NCBI RefSeq assembly: GCF_010183535.1
Contig: NC_071329.1
Span: 11,842,001 to 11,906,000 of the forward strand
Direction of reading: 5' to 3'
Length of the DNA stretch: 64,000 nt
Origin: Caenorhabditis remanei
Taxonomy: Eukaryota > Nematoda > Chromadorea > Rhabditida > Rhabditidae
The notes beneath the pieces were generated by a model that worked only from the letters and a program-made list of their open reading frames with translations, searched no databases and had not been told where the DNA came from. This document shows, one piece after another, positions 14,926 to 26,277 of the stretch. The translations under genes and the position numbers were made by a program. The stretch's first letter is position 1; the number at the start of each line of letters is the position of its first letter.

Positions 14926-15660
14926 TCAGGATTGGAGCAGTGTGACCCACGGAGGAATGATTGGCGATGGATTCTGGAGATAGCTCATCACGACAGCAGA
15001 GACGGATAGCCTGAAAAAAAAACAATTTGATAAAAAACAATGAATAGACCAGATTAAACTTACATGAAACTGCTGACGATTTGCTTGGCGTCGTCAGAAG
15101 TACGGGTATTGGCGAACGAGATGCAGGAACATAAGAGAGCGAGCCACGAGCACCATTTCATCTGCAACAGAAATAAATATCTATTAGTCCAAATGATTCA
15201 GAACTGGGGAAAAAGAAACTGTAAGAAATAGAACTGTGTCAAAATAGAACCGCGAAATGCATTATTTTTCGAAAAAAGAACTGATAACTGTTAAAAGTCA
15301 CTCACATTTTTCATAAAAATGGCCGTAAGATTCCAGAAAGTCCGTGCACATTTCTCGATTCTATTTTGATCACTATTCTATTTTTCGGTTATTAAAACCG
15401 AAAAATTCTTTTCGGACAATTCAGAAATAAAATAAATTCTCATTACTCACTCTAATCATCAATCCGCACATACTGAATATCATGCCGAGTACGTTCATAT
15501 ACTCTGGAAGTGGGTCTTCACTGACGGCCTGTTGCTGATTGGCATTCGAATCGAGTGGTTTGTAGCTGTAAGTTTAAGATATAAACTTTCTATAAACTTT
15601 GAACAAGGATTTTTACCGAACGACTCGATTTGATCGACGAGGATCTCCGTTTTGCTGCAT
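14926..15660 (-). CDS. Protein Asterix (WDR83OS / PAT complex subunit)
   Basis: Four exons: 15660-15617, 15565-15451, 15161-15064, 15010-14926, all in phase, giving 113 residues, close to the roughly 106 of the human protein. Family landmarks in order are [15 protein letters not shown], the segment [34 protein letters not shown], the [17 protein letters not shown] stretch, and a PPWVTLLQS tail. In other animals this three-helix ER membrane protein works with CCDC47 in the PAT complex, which shields polar transmembrane segments of multipass proteins during insertion. A TTTTGCAG acceptor lies 18 bases before the ATG. I recall K10B2.4 as the worm orthologue. Confidence 0.95.
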
Positions 15661-16355
15661 TTTTCGGAAACAAACGTCTGCAAAAGATAAAATTTTATCA
15701 CTAAACAACGAAACAGCGGATCAAATATTATATTCTTCACTCCAGAAAAGTGGCCACGAGTAGTACGAAGAAAAATCGATGGTGACGCAGTGGTTGCGCT
15801 GGCGCAAAAAGAGACACAACTGACTAGTGAGTGACTCTACCAGTTGAAAAAGAAAAGGACGCAGAGTTGAAATACCATTTTACAGTTTGATTCAAATATA
15901 CTTTCACGATCAACAATCAATTGAGTTAAAAATATTATACACGATTACTCTCAAATATTCATTACCGGAAATGGTAAACACAATAATTATTACTGTACAC
16001 TGTAAGGATTTTAGCAGTAGGTGGATATTTATGCATGTTGGCCGACGATGACTGTCATAGAAAATGCTATCCGGGGGCGATAAAAACAAGGGGATTTCAG
16101 AAAAATGAGGATACAACCTCGAAGATGTGAGGAACTTCTCTTAGAAAATCGGAAGCGAGGGGAACCTTATAAAACTAATTGAAAAAACATAACACTTACT
16201 CTAGGAAGAATAATTAAGAGCTAGAAAGGGAGCTAAAGAAAGGAAAACAATAGAAAGTGCGTACTAGAAGGGAAAAAATGAGTGGAATGGTGAGACGTTG
16301 CTAATATTAAGAATAAAGAGAAACATATGAGGAGCTTATTGAGGTGAACTATTTT
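15661..16355. other. Intergenic, no gene seen
   Basis: About 700 bases between the 5' end of the Asterix gene and the 3' end of ani-2. No open frame with splice support is visible. Confidence 0.5.
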
Positions 16356-19300
16356 TCAAGAGCGAAGGACGTACAATGTGTCGTTGATTGCATTCAACCA
16401 TGAAGAGAGGTGGTCTGCTGATTCAGCAGCGAGTACGACTCTGTAATGAATAAAACAGAACTCAGCAGATATCCGCTATACATACCTTCTTTTTTCGAGA
16501 AGACTGGGAGTTTGATCAATCAGAAGTTCGATGTGGAATTCGTGAGCTCGCTCATTCCTTGCCTCTTCAATCGATTGATTAGTACATTTGGTCAAATCAA
16601 TTTGTGAAAGCGGAACTTTCTCGTTCTTTTCATCAATTGGATTCTTCCAAAAGAAGATGACTCCTCGGTGAAGCATCGCCCAGTATCTTTCCCATGCAGT
16701 TTCTCCGTTTGGAGAGCGTTCATCGAACAAGTACAAAAATCCGCGATACTCGACATCTATTGCCTCGGGAAGTGAAGAGCAGTGAGACACAAGTTTAACA
16801 GTTCCTTCCAAAGGATAGGTTACATCATCTAAGTAAAATTGACGATCTCCAGAAGAATCACGGTCTAGTGTTAGCTTTCCACAAAACTTGAACTCGCACT
16901 CCGGAGCCTGATAACCAGGTATGGAGTGAACGGTTCGGTTAGCTGTCATACTATTATTTTTTGAACGCCGATGAGCAGTGTTAGGAACAAGCAGACTACG
17001 AAACTTGGAAGCCAAAACAGAAGCGCATGTTTTCTCGGGAGCTTTGTATTCAGGAACACGCTGAAAGATAGGAATTGGTTGAATAGTTGAATTTGATGAC
17101 TCGCCATCATGTACACTTCCATAGAGATTACAAAATCTACAGGAAGATTAGAGAAGTGCATATGCTCTCCAAAATGAATCATATGCATTCGAGTTTGATA
17201 ATGCGCAAGAAGAGTTACTACTCCCGTTGCTTCGATTTCTGTACGACATTTGAGCGCAACGATGAAAGCGAAGGAGCCACCTGATAAGACAACATTAACT
17301 AGAAACAACTATATAAAACTCACGAGAATTGAAGTTCTTGTTCAGATTTATGGCGATGTTTGAAATAACCATCGCAGACTTGAAATGTCGATTGATTGGT
17401 GGAGGCGGATGACGCACAACTGACAAAGCCTGAAGACGTCGAACTTCATCAAGTTGAAGTTTCAACCGTTCCCGACAAATAAGAAGAACCCGCTGTGATG
17501 CTAGTTCTTGCACAACCATACGTGCTCTTTTTGCATCGATCAGTGATATCTCTGCCAACTGGATATGTTTTCTAGTCTTTTCGATCGTCTCAATTAGTTT
17601 AGTAATCTGACGTCTCGAATCATTCAACTTATCGGCTGCGGAAAAGTTACTGATCGAACTGACGAATGAGTCCTCTGGTACGCTAGATTGATTTCTGTTG
17701 CGCCAAGCAAATGTTCCTTTTGGTGTGGAAGTAGCGAGTGCAGCCGGTTGGGACATTTTCTGGACAACAACTTTCTCTGTTCGAGCACAACCTTCTTTTT
17801 CAGAAACACGGTACTCAGTGACTGATTGACCAGCGTGTGGAGTCACAAGTGTAGGAGAACGAGTGAATTGTGGTCCAGTGGACGAAGCACTGAAGGCAGT
17901 ACCATCTCCTTCGAAGTGTTGGACATAAGGAGTAGTCTGAAAAAATGAATGTAACAGTTGGTGATTCTTCTTGATTGAGAATGATAAAAGACAATGTATT
18001 CGCTTACATCTTTGTCAAACTCGATTTCTTGATACGTATTCGTTGACAAATCAAGCGGGTTCATAATTTTCTTTGCTGGGCTCGATTGAGATTTGATTTC
18101 AGCATATCCATCAACAGTACGTTCCAGAGTCTTGTCTTCGAAATCTCCAGTAGGAACTTCAACAAAATCGAACATTTCATCAATTTTGTCACAAGTACGT
18201 TCTTCTGGTATGTCAGAAAACGGGAGACTCTGACGGTTTGCTTTTACGCGAGGTGTTGTTGTTTGCTTTTCATCAGTCTGATCTGTATCATTCTGTTGAA
18301 CTTTTTTCATGTGTGACTTTACAGGGAGGGAGTAGAGAACTTCTTCCTTATCCTCGTTTTCATTATATTTCGACGATTCACGAACTTTGAGATTATATCC
18401 GCTGACACCCATTTGAATACTAGGACGCATTTCGCTGAAATATAAATAGTTTTGTGAGAGACAATAATATAGCTTACAGGTGGCTGATTCTAGGAATCGA
18501 TTCGTTGCTAATATCTTCCTCCGACGATTCAATTACAACATTTTGATTTTCATCAATGCTACTATTCTCGGCATGTTTTTTAAGATCAGCAAGCTCTTCA
18601 GCAGCATTAATCTTTCGGTGAAACCCAAAGTCAGCTTTTTCGAACTCGTTGGCAATTGATCTGGAATAAAACAAATTTGACAATTCCCTGAAAATGTCTC
18701 ACTTGACTAAAGAAGAGGGGGAACGAATATTCGCTTTTGATGCAACTGGAAGTGATACTGGCGGAATATTTTTTTTCTGTTTTAGGCAGGCTGGTGAATC
18801 AAACGAAGGTGGGACTATTGTTTGCGTGCGACGACGTTCACGAGAGTTCTTAGAAGTTCCGCGAATTGATTCCTCATTGCCGAAATTCTTGGAGAGATCT
18901 TCAAACGAACATTTGTTTAACTTCTCGACAGCTTTTCGTCTCACCGGAATTCCCTTTGCCCACTTGCGGTGTGGAAGTGATGAAACCACCAACTGTTGGC
19001 AGTGACAACTTGGTATCACCACTTCCATCGCCGATAATGTGCTCCTGGGAAGTTCTATGAGTGTAGGAAGACGATACGCTCTGTAGACGACTCCCACGTC
19101 CAATGGAAACGTGCCTGAACAAATGGGATCAAAAGTGTTTGATAATGACTATGTACATAGGATCCAATTGCTTATCTGCATCGAAACTCTTCGGAATTTC
19201 ACTGGATCGATGATGCTGAACCATTGGGGGATCGTAGTAATCCATATCAAGATCAATATCGTGCTCTTCATACTCTTCATGGTCGTCTATCATAGAGTCA

Positions 19301-19769
19301 TCTAAAATATTGAATGTCATTTCTTCATGATTTTTATTGTACTGACCTATGAAATTTGTGCTTACGATTTCTTTTTCTTCGTTTTCTTGCATAGGCTCAC
19401 TATTTCGACGGTATCTACTCAAGTTTACATATTTTGGAGATTCGAGCTGTTCCTGTTTGGCGCATTGATCAAAAGCAGCAACAAGATTTAAAGTTCGTCC
19501 GCGAGGTGCATTAAGCCGCCAGGTATCACCACGCGACGGGGACCACCAACTGGTATCGGGCTTTTTTGGAGTTCCTTTCACTGGAGTTTCAATGAGCTTG
19601 GAGTTGTTAGCAGCAGTCATTGATGTCCAGCGGTAGGACTGAAATATATTTTTAAAAATTAGCAAAATATGAGATTGAATATTACTTTATTTGTGTCCAT
19701 TGTTGATGACATTGGAGGTGGTGATTTGAGCAGTGGCGGCTGCGAAAACATGCTTTCTCGTTTATACAT
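16356..19769 (-). CDS. ani-2: Anillin ANI-2
   Basis: Eleven exons: 19769-19686, 19638-19347, 19301-19157, 19114-18945, 18898-18703, 18660-18478, 18434-18008, 17936-17324, 17280-17105, 17060-16486, 16440-16356, giving 981 residues. The first two thirds are Ser/Pro-rich and disordered. A helical stretch (residues about 590-660, LNDSRRQITKLIETIEKTRK) starts the anillin homology region, whose FVISMEVYMM strand parallels EIEVYSL of human anillin. The end is a PH domain from about residue 866: YRGFLYLFDE, RYWAMLHRGVIFFWKN, and WLNAINDTLYVL. Anillins scaffold actomyosin at the cleavage furrow; ANI-2 in C. elegans organises the germline syncytium and its intercellular bridges. Intron 17061-17104 has a GC donor. 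Intron 18899-18944 has an unusual TTTGAAG acceptor. Intron 19302-19346 is 45 bases without a stop, so retention would keep the frame. The start is chosen as the first ATG in frame. Orthology to ani-2 rather than ani-1 rests on neighbours (K10B2 genes) and length. Confidence 0.9.
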
Positions 19770-20820
19770 TTTTGAGGAATGATTACGTTGCGCCGACAAC
19801 GCGAAAGAAACGACGATTTTGACGTGACCGGAGTTTTAAAATTCCCCTCCTTAATGCGCTGTAGTACTGTAATCGCGTCGAGACCTTCTTGAAATTTTTT
19901 AATCATGCTCCTTTGAGAATTATTGGGGGTGTCTTTAATTTTTACCGTCTGTTATCTCTGAATGCAGTTCCAATTTTTATTAAACCGTATTCGATAACGG
20001 GTTCATCAAGTAGTTACAGCAAAAACTGGAAAATTATGAATTATAATAGCGAACTACGTTTCTTAAACAACTATTTGAAAAAACACTTTGAACAGTTTGG
20101 TGTCAGTTTATATTGGTACGATGAAAATTCAAACCGTCTGGGTGCAACCAGAAATATCAGAAAGAAGCTCATTGAAGCTTCCCGAGTTTGTCAATGTTTT
20201 GAGTAAAAACCTTCTACAATGATACAATTTTTATATGAGAAATTCTGGTACAGGTATAAAAAAATTTGTTTCAACGGATGGGACAGTTCAACTGTGAATT
20301 GGGATTTTGCTGCAATTGTGAACTATAAGATTTACAACTTTCAAAAGGATATCAGCGGTTGATTACAAAAACATCGGGTCTATGTGAGTAAATTCCAATA
20401 AATACCATTGGATGGTTAGAGGGGGATGAAAATATAACTTCGTGCAGAAGAAAAACAATAAAACTTTTTTTAAATGGAGGTCGCGGGGAAAACAGTATGA
20501 ATATCGAGAAAGTCAAGCTTTGCGTTCACGTGGTTTGAGAGAAGTGGATGATGTAGATGGCTCTCATCTTCCTCATTCTGAGCACGACTTGAGCTGAAAA
20601 TTAATATTGTAGAAGCAATCCCATTACAAACCTTTTGGGTCAGTGATACACTCGCCCAGAGAGACGGCGCTGCACCGAAATCGCGAAATCGGTGAAGTGG
20701 AAGACCACGGAAGAGAAGAAGACTTCATTATTGTCTTGAGCTGATTTTACTGAAATTTTAGTTGTGTTTCTCAAAATTTCGCTATTTTTTAAAACTAACT
20801 TTGTGGCCCGAACGATACGG
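19770..20820. other. Spacer between ani-2 and mes-2
   Basis: Holds a possible small cistron behind mes-2 (20526-20728, listed separately). A plus-strand open frame 20035-20206 (59 residues, ending RKKLIEASRVCQCFE) has no splice context and I do not call it. No AATAAA is seen on the minus strand directly behind mes-2. Confidence 0.4.
20526..20728 (-). CDS. Possible small two-exon cistron downstream of mes-2
   Basis: AAAATTTCAG at 20750-20759, about 70 bases past the mes-2 stop, is a strong acceptor. The first ATG after it (20728) opens a frame to 20632. A GTTTGT donor, an ATTTTCAG acceptor and a second exon 20593-20526 follow in matching phase. The product would be 54 residues starting MKSSSLPWSSTSPISRF and matches no family I know. 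This could be an SL2 trans-spliced second gene of a mes-2 operon. Alternatively, the same acceptor and intron may be a spliced 3' UTR of mes-2. The exon 2 frame one base over is also open, so the reading frame is unsure. Confidence 0.3.
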
Positions 20821-23146
20821 TCAGAACGAAGTTTTGGGCTTTTGAACTTTATCTGCGTTTTTCAAAATTTTTTTGACTTTGACTTTCTCAATTTTTGATT
20901 TCTTCTTTTCAAAACATCTGAACTTGGGAACCCTGTCTTCTGGAGCTAATTTGAAGAATCTTTGGGCATGTTCATCTTCGTAGGCGTAGTCGAAAGTCAG
21001 CTCTTCGCCAGCTTTTAGATTTCTTTCTGCGTAAAAGCCGATTCGGAGTTCTCCTTTTACGAGCGCGTATCTAATTCTACAGTTAGGCTTAGCGGAATGG
21101 TTCACAAAGCGAAAAGAATTTCCGGCACGACACGCATCAATGCTACCAAACTGTTCTTTTCCATCGCCTGAAATAGATTAGTATAAAACATTATTAGAAC
21201 TCTCGGATACATACCGAAACCGAAAAGATAACTTGATTTGAGTGCCTGCAGCTTGCCTCGACGTTCGCTTTCTTCTTCAGAGACTCTCTCTCCTACATAC
21301 TCGCCGATATACTCGTCTTTTGCAACATCTTGCTCTATGAAGGCTCCGTTTCCAGCAATGCCAGATTTCTTCACAATAATTTTTATGAAGCTTCCTCGAG
21401 AGATACCATTGTTTTTGCAAAATTGATCACTCCCGTCATCATTGTGAAGACAAGGTCCACATGTTAACTCTGTGCACTCGTATTGTGCCAAGAAGCAAGG
21501 ACAACGAGTAGTACGGCATGTGCCTCCTTTACAATTGCAACCTGGGAACTTTCGCCTGCAGTTGGAATCACAGTTGCAATAAACTGAACACGCCACTTTA
21601 CACGAGCATAAGGGGACATCTGGGCCACAAGGACCAAGATGATCACAAGGTGTTGCTGGAATACAAATGTCTAGTGTTCCGCCTTGCTTCTTCTTTTCAG
21701 GTCCCATAGACCGACGAAATGCTTGATCTCGTGCTGTGAAGCTTCTGAAATGAGACACTGTAAACTTAAAATTGTGAAAAGCACCTACGCGAGTGGGTTT
21801 ATGTCTTCTAAATTGTTTCCAACCGGTTGTGTTGAGACGTTAAGCAGTACTTCAAACCACGCACTACACTCTCTTTCCGGGAACAATTTTGCAATATGAC
21901 AGAAGTTTGTCAACAACTCTTCGTTATTTTGCTTGAGCAGAGCATTCAAAAATGGAGATTCTTTGAGAGGTGTCAACTTTCTGATATACAATTTGACTCG
22001 ATTCAAACCTTCTGGAACGAACTTCTTCATGAGAGATATGATTTTATCTTTGGTAAGTCCTTTATAACAAGCTTCAGAGCATGTTTCGTCGCCATTTCCG
22101 ATTGGGAGATCAATTGCTTTCACCAAGTAGTTTTTACGAGTGTCTGGATACGTGATTTCGAATTGTTTCCTGTTTGCATGGATACAAACTCGATCTTCTT
22201 GAGACTTCCATGTTTCGATACCAATCAATTCCCTATCAAAGAATGCATAAGTACGACGGAGAGAAGGGAACAACTTTGAAAATTCACTCTGTGAGCCATA
22301 ATTCGGGAAGGTTTGGTACAAGGCATAGTAGAGAAGATCTGGATTGGACGTTTGTGGAATCAAAGTTTTCATCACGTTGAATAAAATCTCTCTGTTGATA
22401 AGGAATTTGTTTGGCATATCCCCATGAATCCCGTTTTCATAATGCTGAAACATTTTGACATAATTTTAAGAGTGCATAATTCGGTGATCACGGCCCCGTG
22501 GGTGATAACAAACCTCGTGTAGATATTTGTGCAATAGTGCATCATCAGTCGTTTCGTGGACCGATGGCAAATTCGTTAATTGTTCTTCGTCTTTCGCATC
22601 TACATTCGCCATCAATGGCTCAAAAAACTCTGGGATCTTAGCGATTTTTTCTTTAAATGCTTCGGGTATCGGTGGGACTTTGATTTTTTTAATGCCGGAC
22701 ACCTTCATGACCAACGGCGCGTACTTCGGTCGATCCAAATTAGTTTTCTTGAAAACGTTCTGATTCATACCGGCACTTATCTCGGCGAATTCCTTGTCAC
22801 AATGCTTCTCAAACTCAGTCAAAATATCTTTGCAAACTTCTGCCACTCTTTCCTTTTCGGCTTCGATTTCCCCTTTGGATGGTTCAGATGTGGTGTAAAT
22901 TTGGATGAATGGAGATGTATAATCTATTTTCTTGTTAGATCGTTTGTAAATTTCACTCGGTTTTGCCGATTTCGCTTTGGGGATTTTCTTGTTTCCAACC
23001 TCTTCTGTCATCACAACTTTCTCGAGTTTTTCTTCTAACTGTTCGAGTTTTGACTTTTTGGCTGCCGATGACTGATTCTTCACAGACTCAAATTGTTCTG
23101 AAGCGATTCGTTTAGTTCTTTTGCGGGAAACTTTTTGAGAATCCAT
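20821..23146 (-). CDS. mes-2: MES-2, Enhancer of zeste histone H3K27 methyltransferase
   Basis: Four exons: 23146-22514, 22444-21789, 21744-21215, 21167-20821, giving 721 residues (I recall about 770 for C. elegans MES-2). The N-terminal 200 residues are Lys-rich. A pre-SET CXC region near residues 455-522 has the Cys spacing CDSNCRRKFPGCNCKGG and CRTTRCPCFL typical of E(z). The SET domain has KSGIAGNGAFIEQDV, YIGEYVGE, the FRFVNHSAKPNC cofactor loop and ELTFDYAYEDEH, so the catalytic residues look intact. In C. elegans it acts with MES-3 and MES-6 as the PRC2 equivalent that silences genes in the germline. A TTTCAG acceptor lies 7 bases before the ATG, chosen because the upstream in-frame GTG lies in the leader. 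The splice at 22513-22445 uses a GTTTGT donor. Confidence 0.95.
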
Positions 23147-24162
23147 CTTCACCCTGAAATTTTTTCAGATTGAAAAATTAATCATTTACAAAAAGTAGCT
23201 TTAAATAGAAAACGAATTTAGAAATTATTTAAAAATTATCAATATTTTTTCATGTTTATCAATTTCATTATTTCTAAAAACAACTTGAGAGCATGCTTTT
23301 GCTCTAGAGCAAAATTAAAGCCACAAAAAGCACATTTTTTCACCTTCGCGGCGCAACGGGCCGCTGTTAATGGTGTGTCCAAAGTTGCTACAACGACAAA
23401 TCTGCGGCGTCCAAAGTTGATTTGTAGGTTTGTAGGTTTTGCAGGTTTCGCAGTTGAAAAATTAAGGATGAGCAATAACGCATAACTGCAAACCTGCAAA
23501 TCTACAAATCAGCTTTGGACACCGCAGCTTTGTCGTTTTTGCTGTTTTGTAGCAACTTTGGACGCACCATAAGGAACATTCAGTTTCATGCACCGCTGGT
23601 CTCGCAACGAAGAGACAAAAACTATTTCAGTACTGAATTCAGTTTGTAACGAAATGGTTTGGTTGTGAACCGAGAAGATGTTTGTTAGTTTCGAATTATG
23701 TGACTGTGCACAGCTGCGCGCAGGGTAGGAAGAAAAGCAAAAAAACTATTTTTACTATTAGCGAAAATAGTTTGTATTTTTTTGCTGCCTTGTGTTAAGA
23801 AAAAAAAGGGGAAGAGCGTTTGATGAATTCAAACGCAACATTGCTGACGAAGACGCTAACCCGGAATTACATTTACAGTGTGTTCACAATGAAGTTCAAG
23901 TTACAACGCATAGTTTTATTTATCAGTTTTCAATTTCAATGATAATGGGTACAACAATATGTGCAACGGAAGTTACAGAATGGGGTGGCACTGTTATAAT
24001 ACTGATCTTCAATCGAAATCTCAAGCTCTTTCTCACGTTTTCACCAAAATGTTTTCTTTCCATATCATTGTCATACAATTTCATTTGATGATGCTTCAGT
24101 AATCCTCTTTCGTTTTGTCATTCCGTGCTTACTTATCACTATTTTTCCTTTCATTCTCAAAA
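23147..24162. other. Divergent spacer between mes-2 and the carboxypeptidase
   Basis: Contains a 201-bp inverted-repeat element (23370-23570, listed separately). GC-rich sequence (GCACAGCTGCGCGCAGGG near 23706-23723) may be promoter. No exon is supported. Confidence 0.5.
23370..23570. repeat. Inverted-repeat MITE-like element
   Basis: Two arms of about 85-90 bases face each other around a 30-base centre. The left arm begins TGGTGTGTCCAAAGTTGCTA; the right arm ends TAGCAACTTTGGACGCACCA. Inner blocks such as GATTTGTAGGTTTG and AATCTACAAATC also pair. The arms have drifted (about 85 percent by eye), so it is old. A flanking TA is possible, but I cannot fix a target duplication. The family is unknown. 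Confidence 0.7.
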
Positions 24163-26269
24163 ATGTACGGTCTGACAAGACTTTTCATTTTGGGATGTTG
24201 TCTTTCTTTATGTTTCTCAGCTCCATCAACTGATAAAGTAACCGATTTACCGGGATTGACTTTCACTCCCGATTTCAATCACTATTCTGGATATTTACAA
24301 GCTGCTTCTGACAAATTTTTTCATTATTGGCTCACAGAATCTTCTCGTGATTCTTCCAAAGATCCGCTGGTATTGTGGCTTAATGGTGGTCCAGGATGTT
24401 CTAGTCTTGATGGACTTATTGAGGAATTAGGACCATTCCATGTAAAGGATAATGGCCTCTCAATTTATTACAATGAATATGCATGGAACAAAGTACTAAA
24501 AAAAAGTGGAAAAATAGATTGTAATTGTTTTCTGTTTCAGTTTTCTAATGTTTTATTTTTGGAGTCACCAGCTGGAGTTGGGTTTTCATACTCTACCAAC
24601 TTCAATTTGACAGTTTCTGACGATCAAGTGTCTCTTCAGAACTATATGGCACTGCTGAACTTTCTTGTCAAATTTCCAGAATATAAAGGACGAGATTTCT
24701 GGATTACTGGTGAATCGTATGCAGGAGTTTATATTCCAACATTGGCTGTTCATATTTTGAATGATAAGGCTAACTTTCCAAATTTCAAAGGAGTTGCAAT
24801 TGGTAATGGAGCATTGAACTTCCCAAATAATTACAACACGATGGTTCCACTTTACTATTATCATGCATTAGTTCGCGATGAGTTAATCAACCTAAAAATT
24901 ATTATTTTATCAATTTATCTACTTTCAGTCTGTATAATGATGTTGCTCAGAATTGCTGCAATAACAACATTGGTACGTGTGACATTTACAGCAAGTTCTT
25001 TGATTCAGTTTGCAGAGATAAAGTGATCGAAGTAATCATTATAAGTTACTAATTTTCAGCTTTTCCAAAGAATTGTTTCAGATTCTAGACGGTACCAATG
25101 AACTAAACATGTATAACTTATATGATGCTTGCTATTATAATCCTACAACGAATCTCAAAAAAGCTTTCATTGAAAGACAGCTGAGAAGAGTCGTAGGATT
25201 ACCAGAGAGGAAACACAATGCAGCTACAGTATGATATCAAACCATTCGACATATATTCTTATCCACCAAATACAATTTCAGACTGCTCCACTATGTGCTC
25301 AAACTAATAACACATTCATTTACTTGAATAGACCAGCCGTTCGCAAAAGTTTGCACATTCCAAGCTCTCTTCCAGCTTGGCAAGAATGCAGGTAAATAAA
25401 AACACATATTTTGGGTTGGAATAGTTCAACAACGTATTTACTCGGTCAGTACTGTAGACAAACTACAGTAACCCATGCAACCATCTTGAATTCTTGATCC
25501 TTCTCACTTTCAAAAGATCGAATGATAGTTTCTTTCAAAATTCAAACAGGACTTGTCTCATAAATAATGAACGTTGTAATGGCGCGTGTCTCTCTCCCGT
25601 TTCCCTATCTCCATCGAATACCTACCAATTGAAAAAAAAACCAAAAAAAAGAAGAGAAATGGCGATGTAATAGTGAACCTGTTCGTCTCTTTCCTAATTT
25701 CCATTGTCTTTCCTTACAGCGATGAAGTCGGAAATAACTATGTTGTGACACATTTCAATGTAATCCCCGAGTTTCAAACGATGATTGCAGCTGGTGTTAA
25801 GGTGTGAATCCGATTGATTAGCCGGGTTTCTGAAAGTGGTCTTTGATATTACTAGGTCAAACTGTTCAGATTCTTGTTTACAATGGAGATGTCGATACTG
25901 CATGTAATTCAATCATGAATCAACAGTTCTTGACGTCTCTCAACTTGACAGTTCTTGTTAGTATCTTTCCATTTCACATTCAGTATTTCGCAACTGTTTT
26001 CAGGGTGAACAAGAGATAGTGAACCAGGCCTGGCACTATTCTGGTCAAACTGGTACTGCGGTAGCCGGTTTTCAGACGAAATTTGCCGGAAGTTTGTTAC
26101 CAACTTGATTTTGAATGGATAAGCCAATGAACTGTTTCTTCCAGATGTTGACTTCTTGACTGTTCGCGGAAGTGGCCATTTTGTTCCAGAGGACAAACCA
26201 AGAGAGTCCCAGCAGATGCTTCACAATTTCATTAATAATCTGGATTATTCAACTCCTTTGAATCTTTGA
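24163..26269 (+). CDS. Serine carboxypeptidase (peptidase S10, cathepsin A-like)
   Basis: Nine exons: 24163-24492, 24541-24881, 24929-25031, 25082-25228, 25282-25391, 25720-25801, 25870-25956, 26004-26091, 26145-26269, giving 470 residues, normal for S10. A signal peptide (MYGLTRLFILGCCLSLCFSA) targets it to the secretory/lysosomal route. The substrate-binding WLNGGPGCSSLDG is at residues 72-84. The triad is Ser169 in GESYAGVY, Asp378 in VYNGDVDTACN and His441 in GSGHFVPEDKP. Several NxT/S sites suggest glycosylation. It removes C-terminal residues at acid pH and may protect lysosomal enzymes as cathepsin A does. The ATG at 24163 is the only one before the signal peptide. I recall K10B2.2 next to lin-23 in C. 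elegans, the same order as here. Confidence 0.95.
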
Positions 26270-26271
26270 AT

Positions 26272-26277
26272 AATAAA
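26272..26277 (+). terminator. Poly(A) signal of the carboxypeptidase gene
   Basis: AATAAA begins 3 bases after the TGA, so the 3' UTR must be very short. Confidence 0.6.

Noticed and set aside
19889..20206. 105-codon plus-strand frame overlapping the ani-2 start
   Set aside because: No start context or acceptor that yields a sensible protein; the second half looks better than the first but stands alone.
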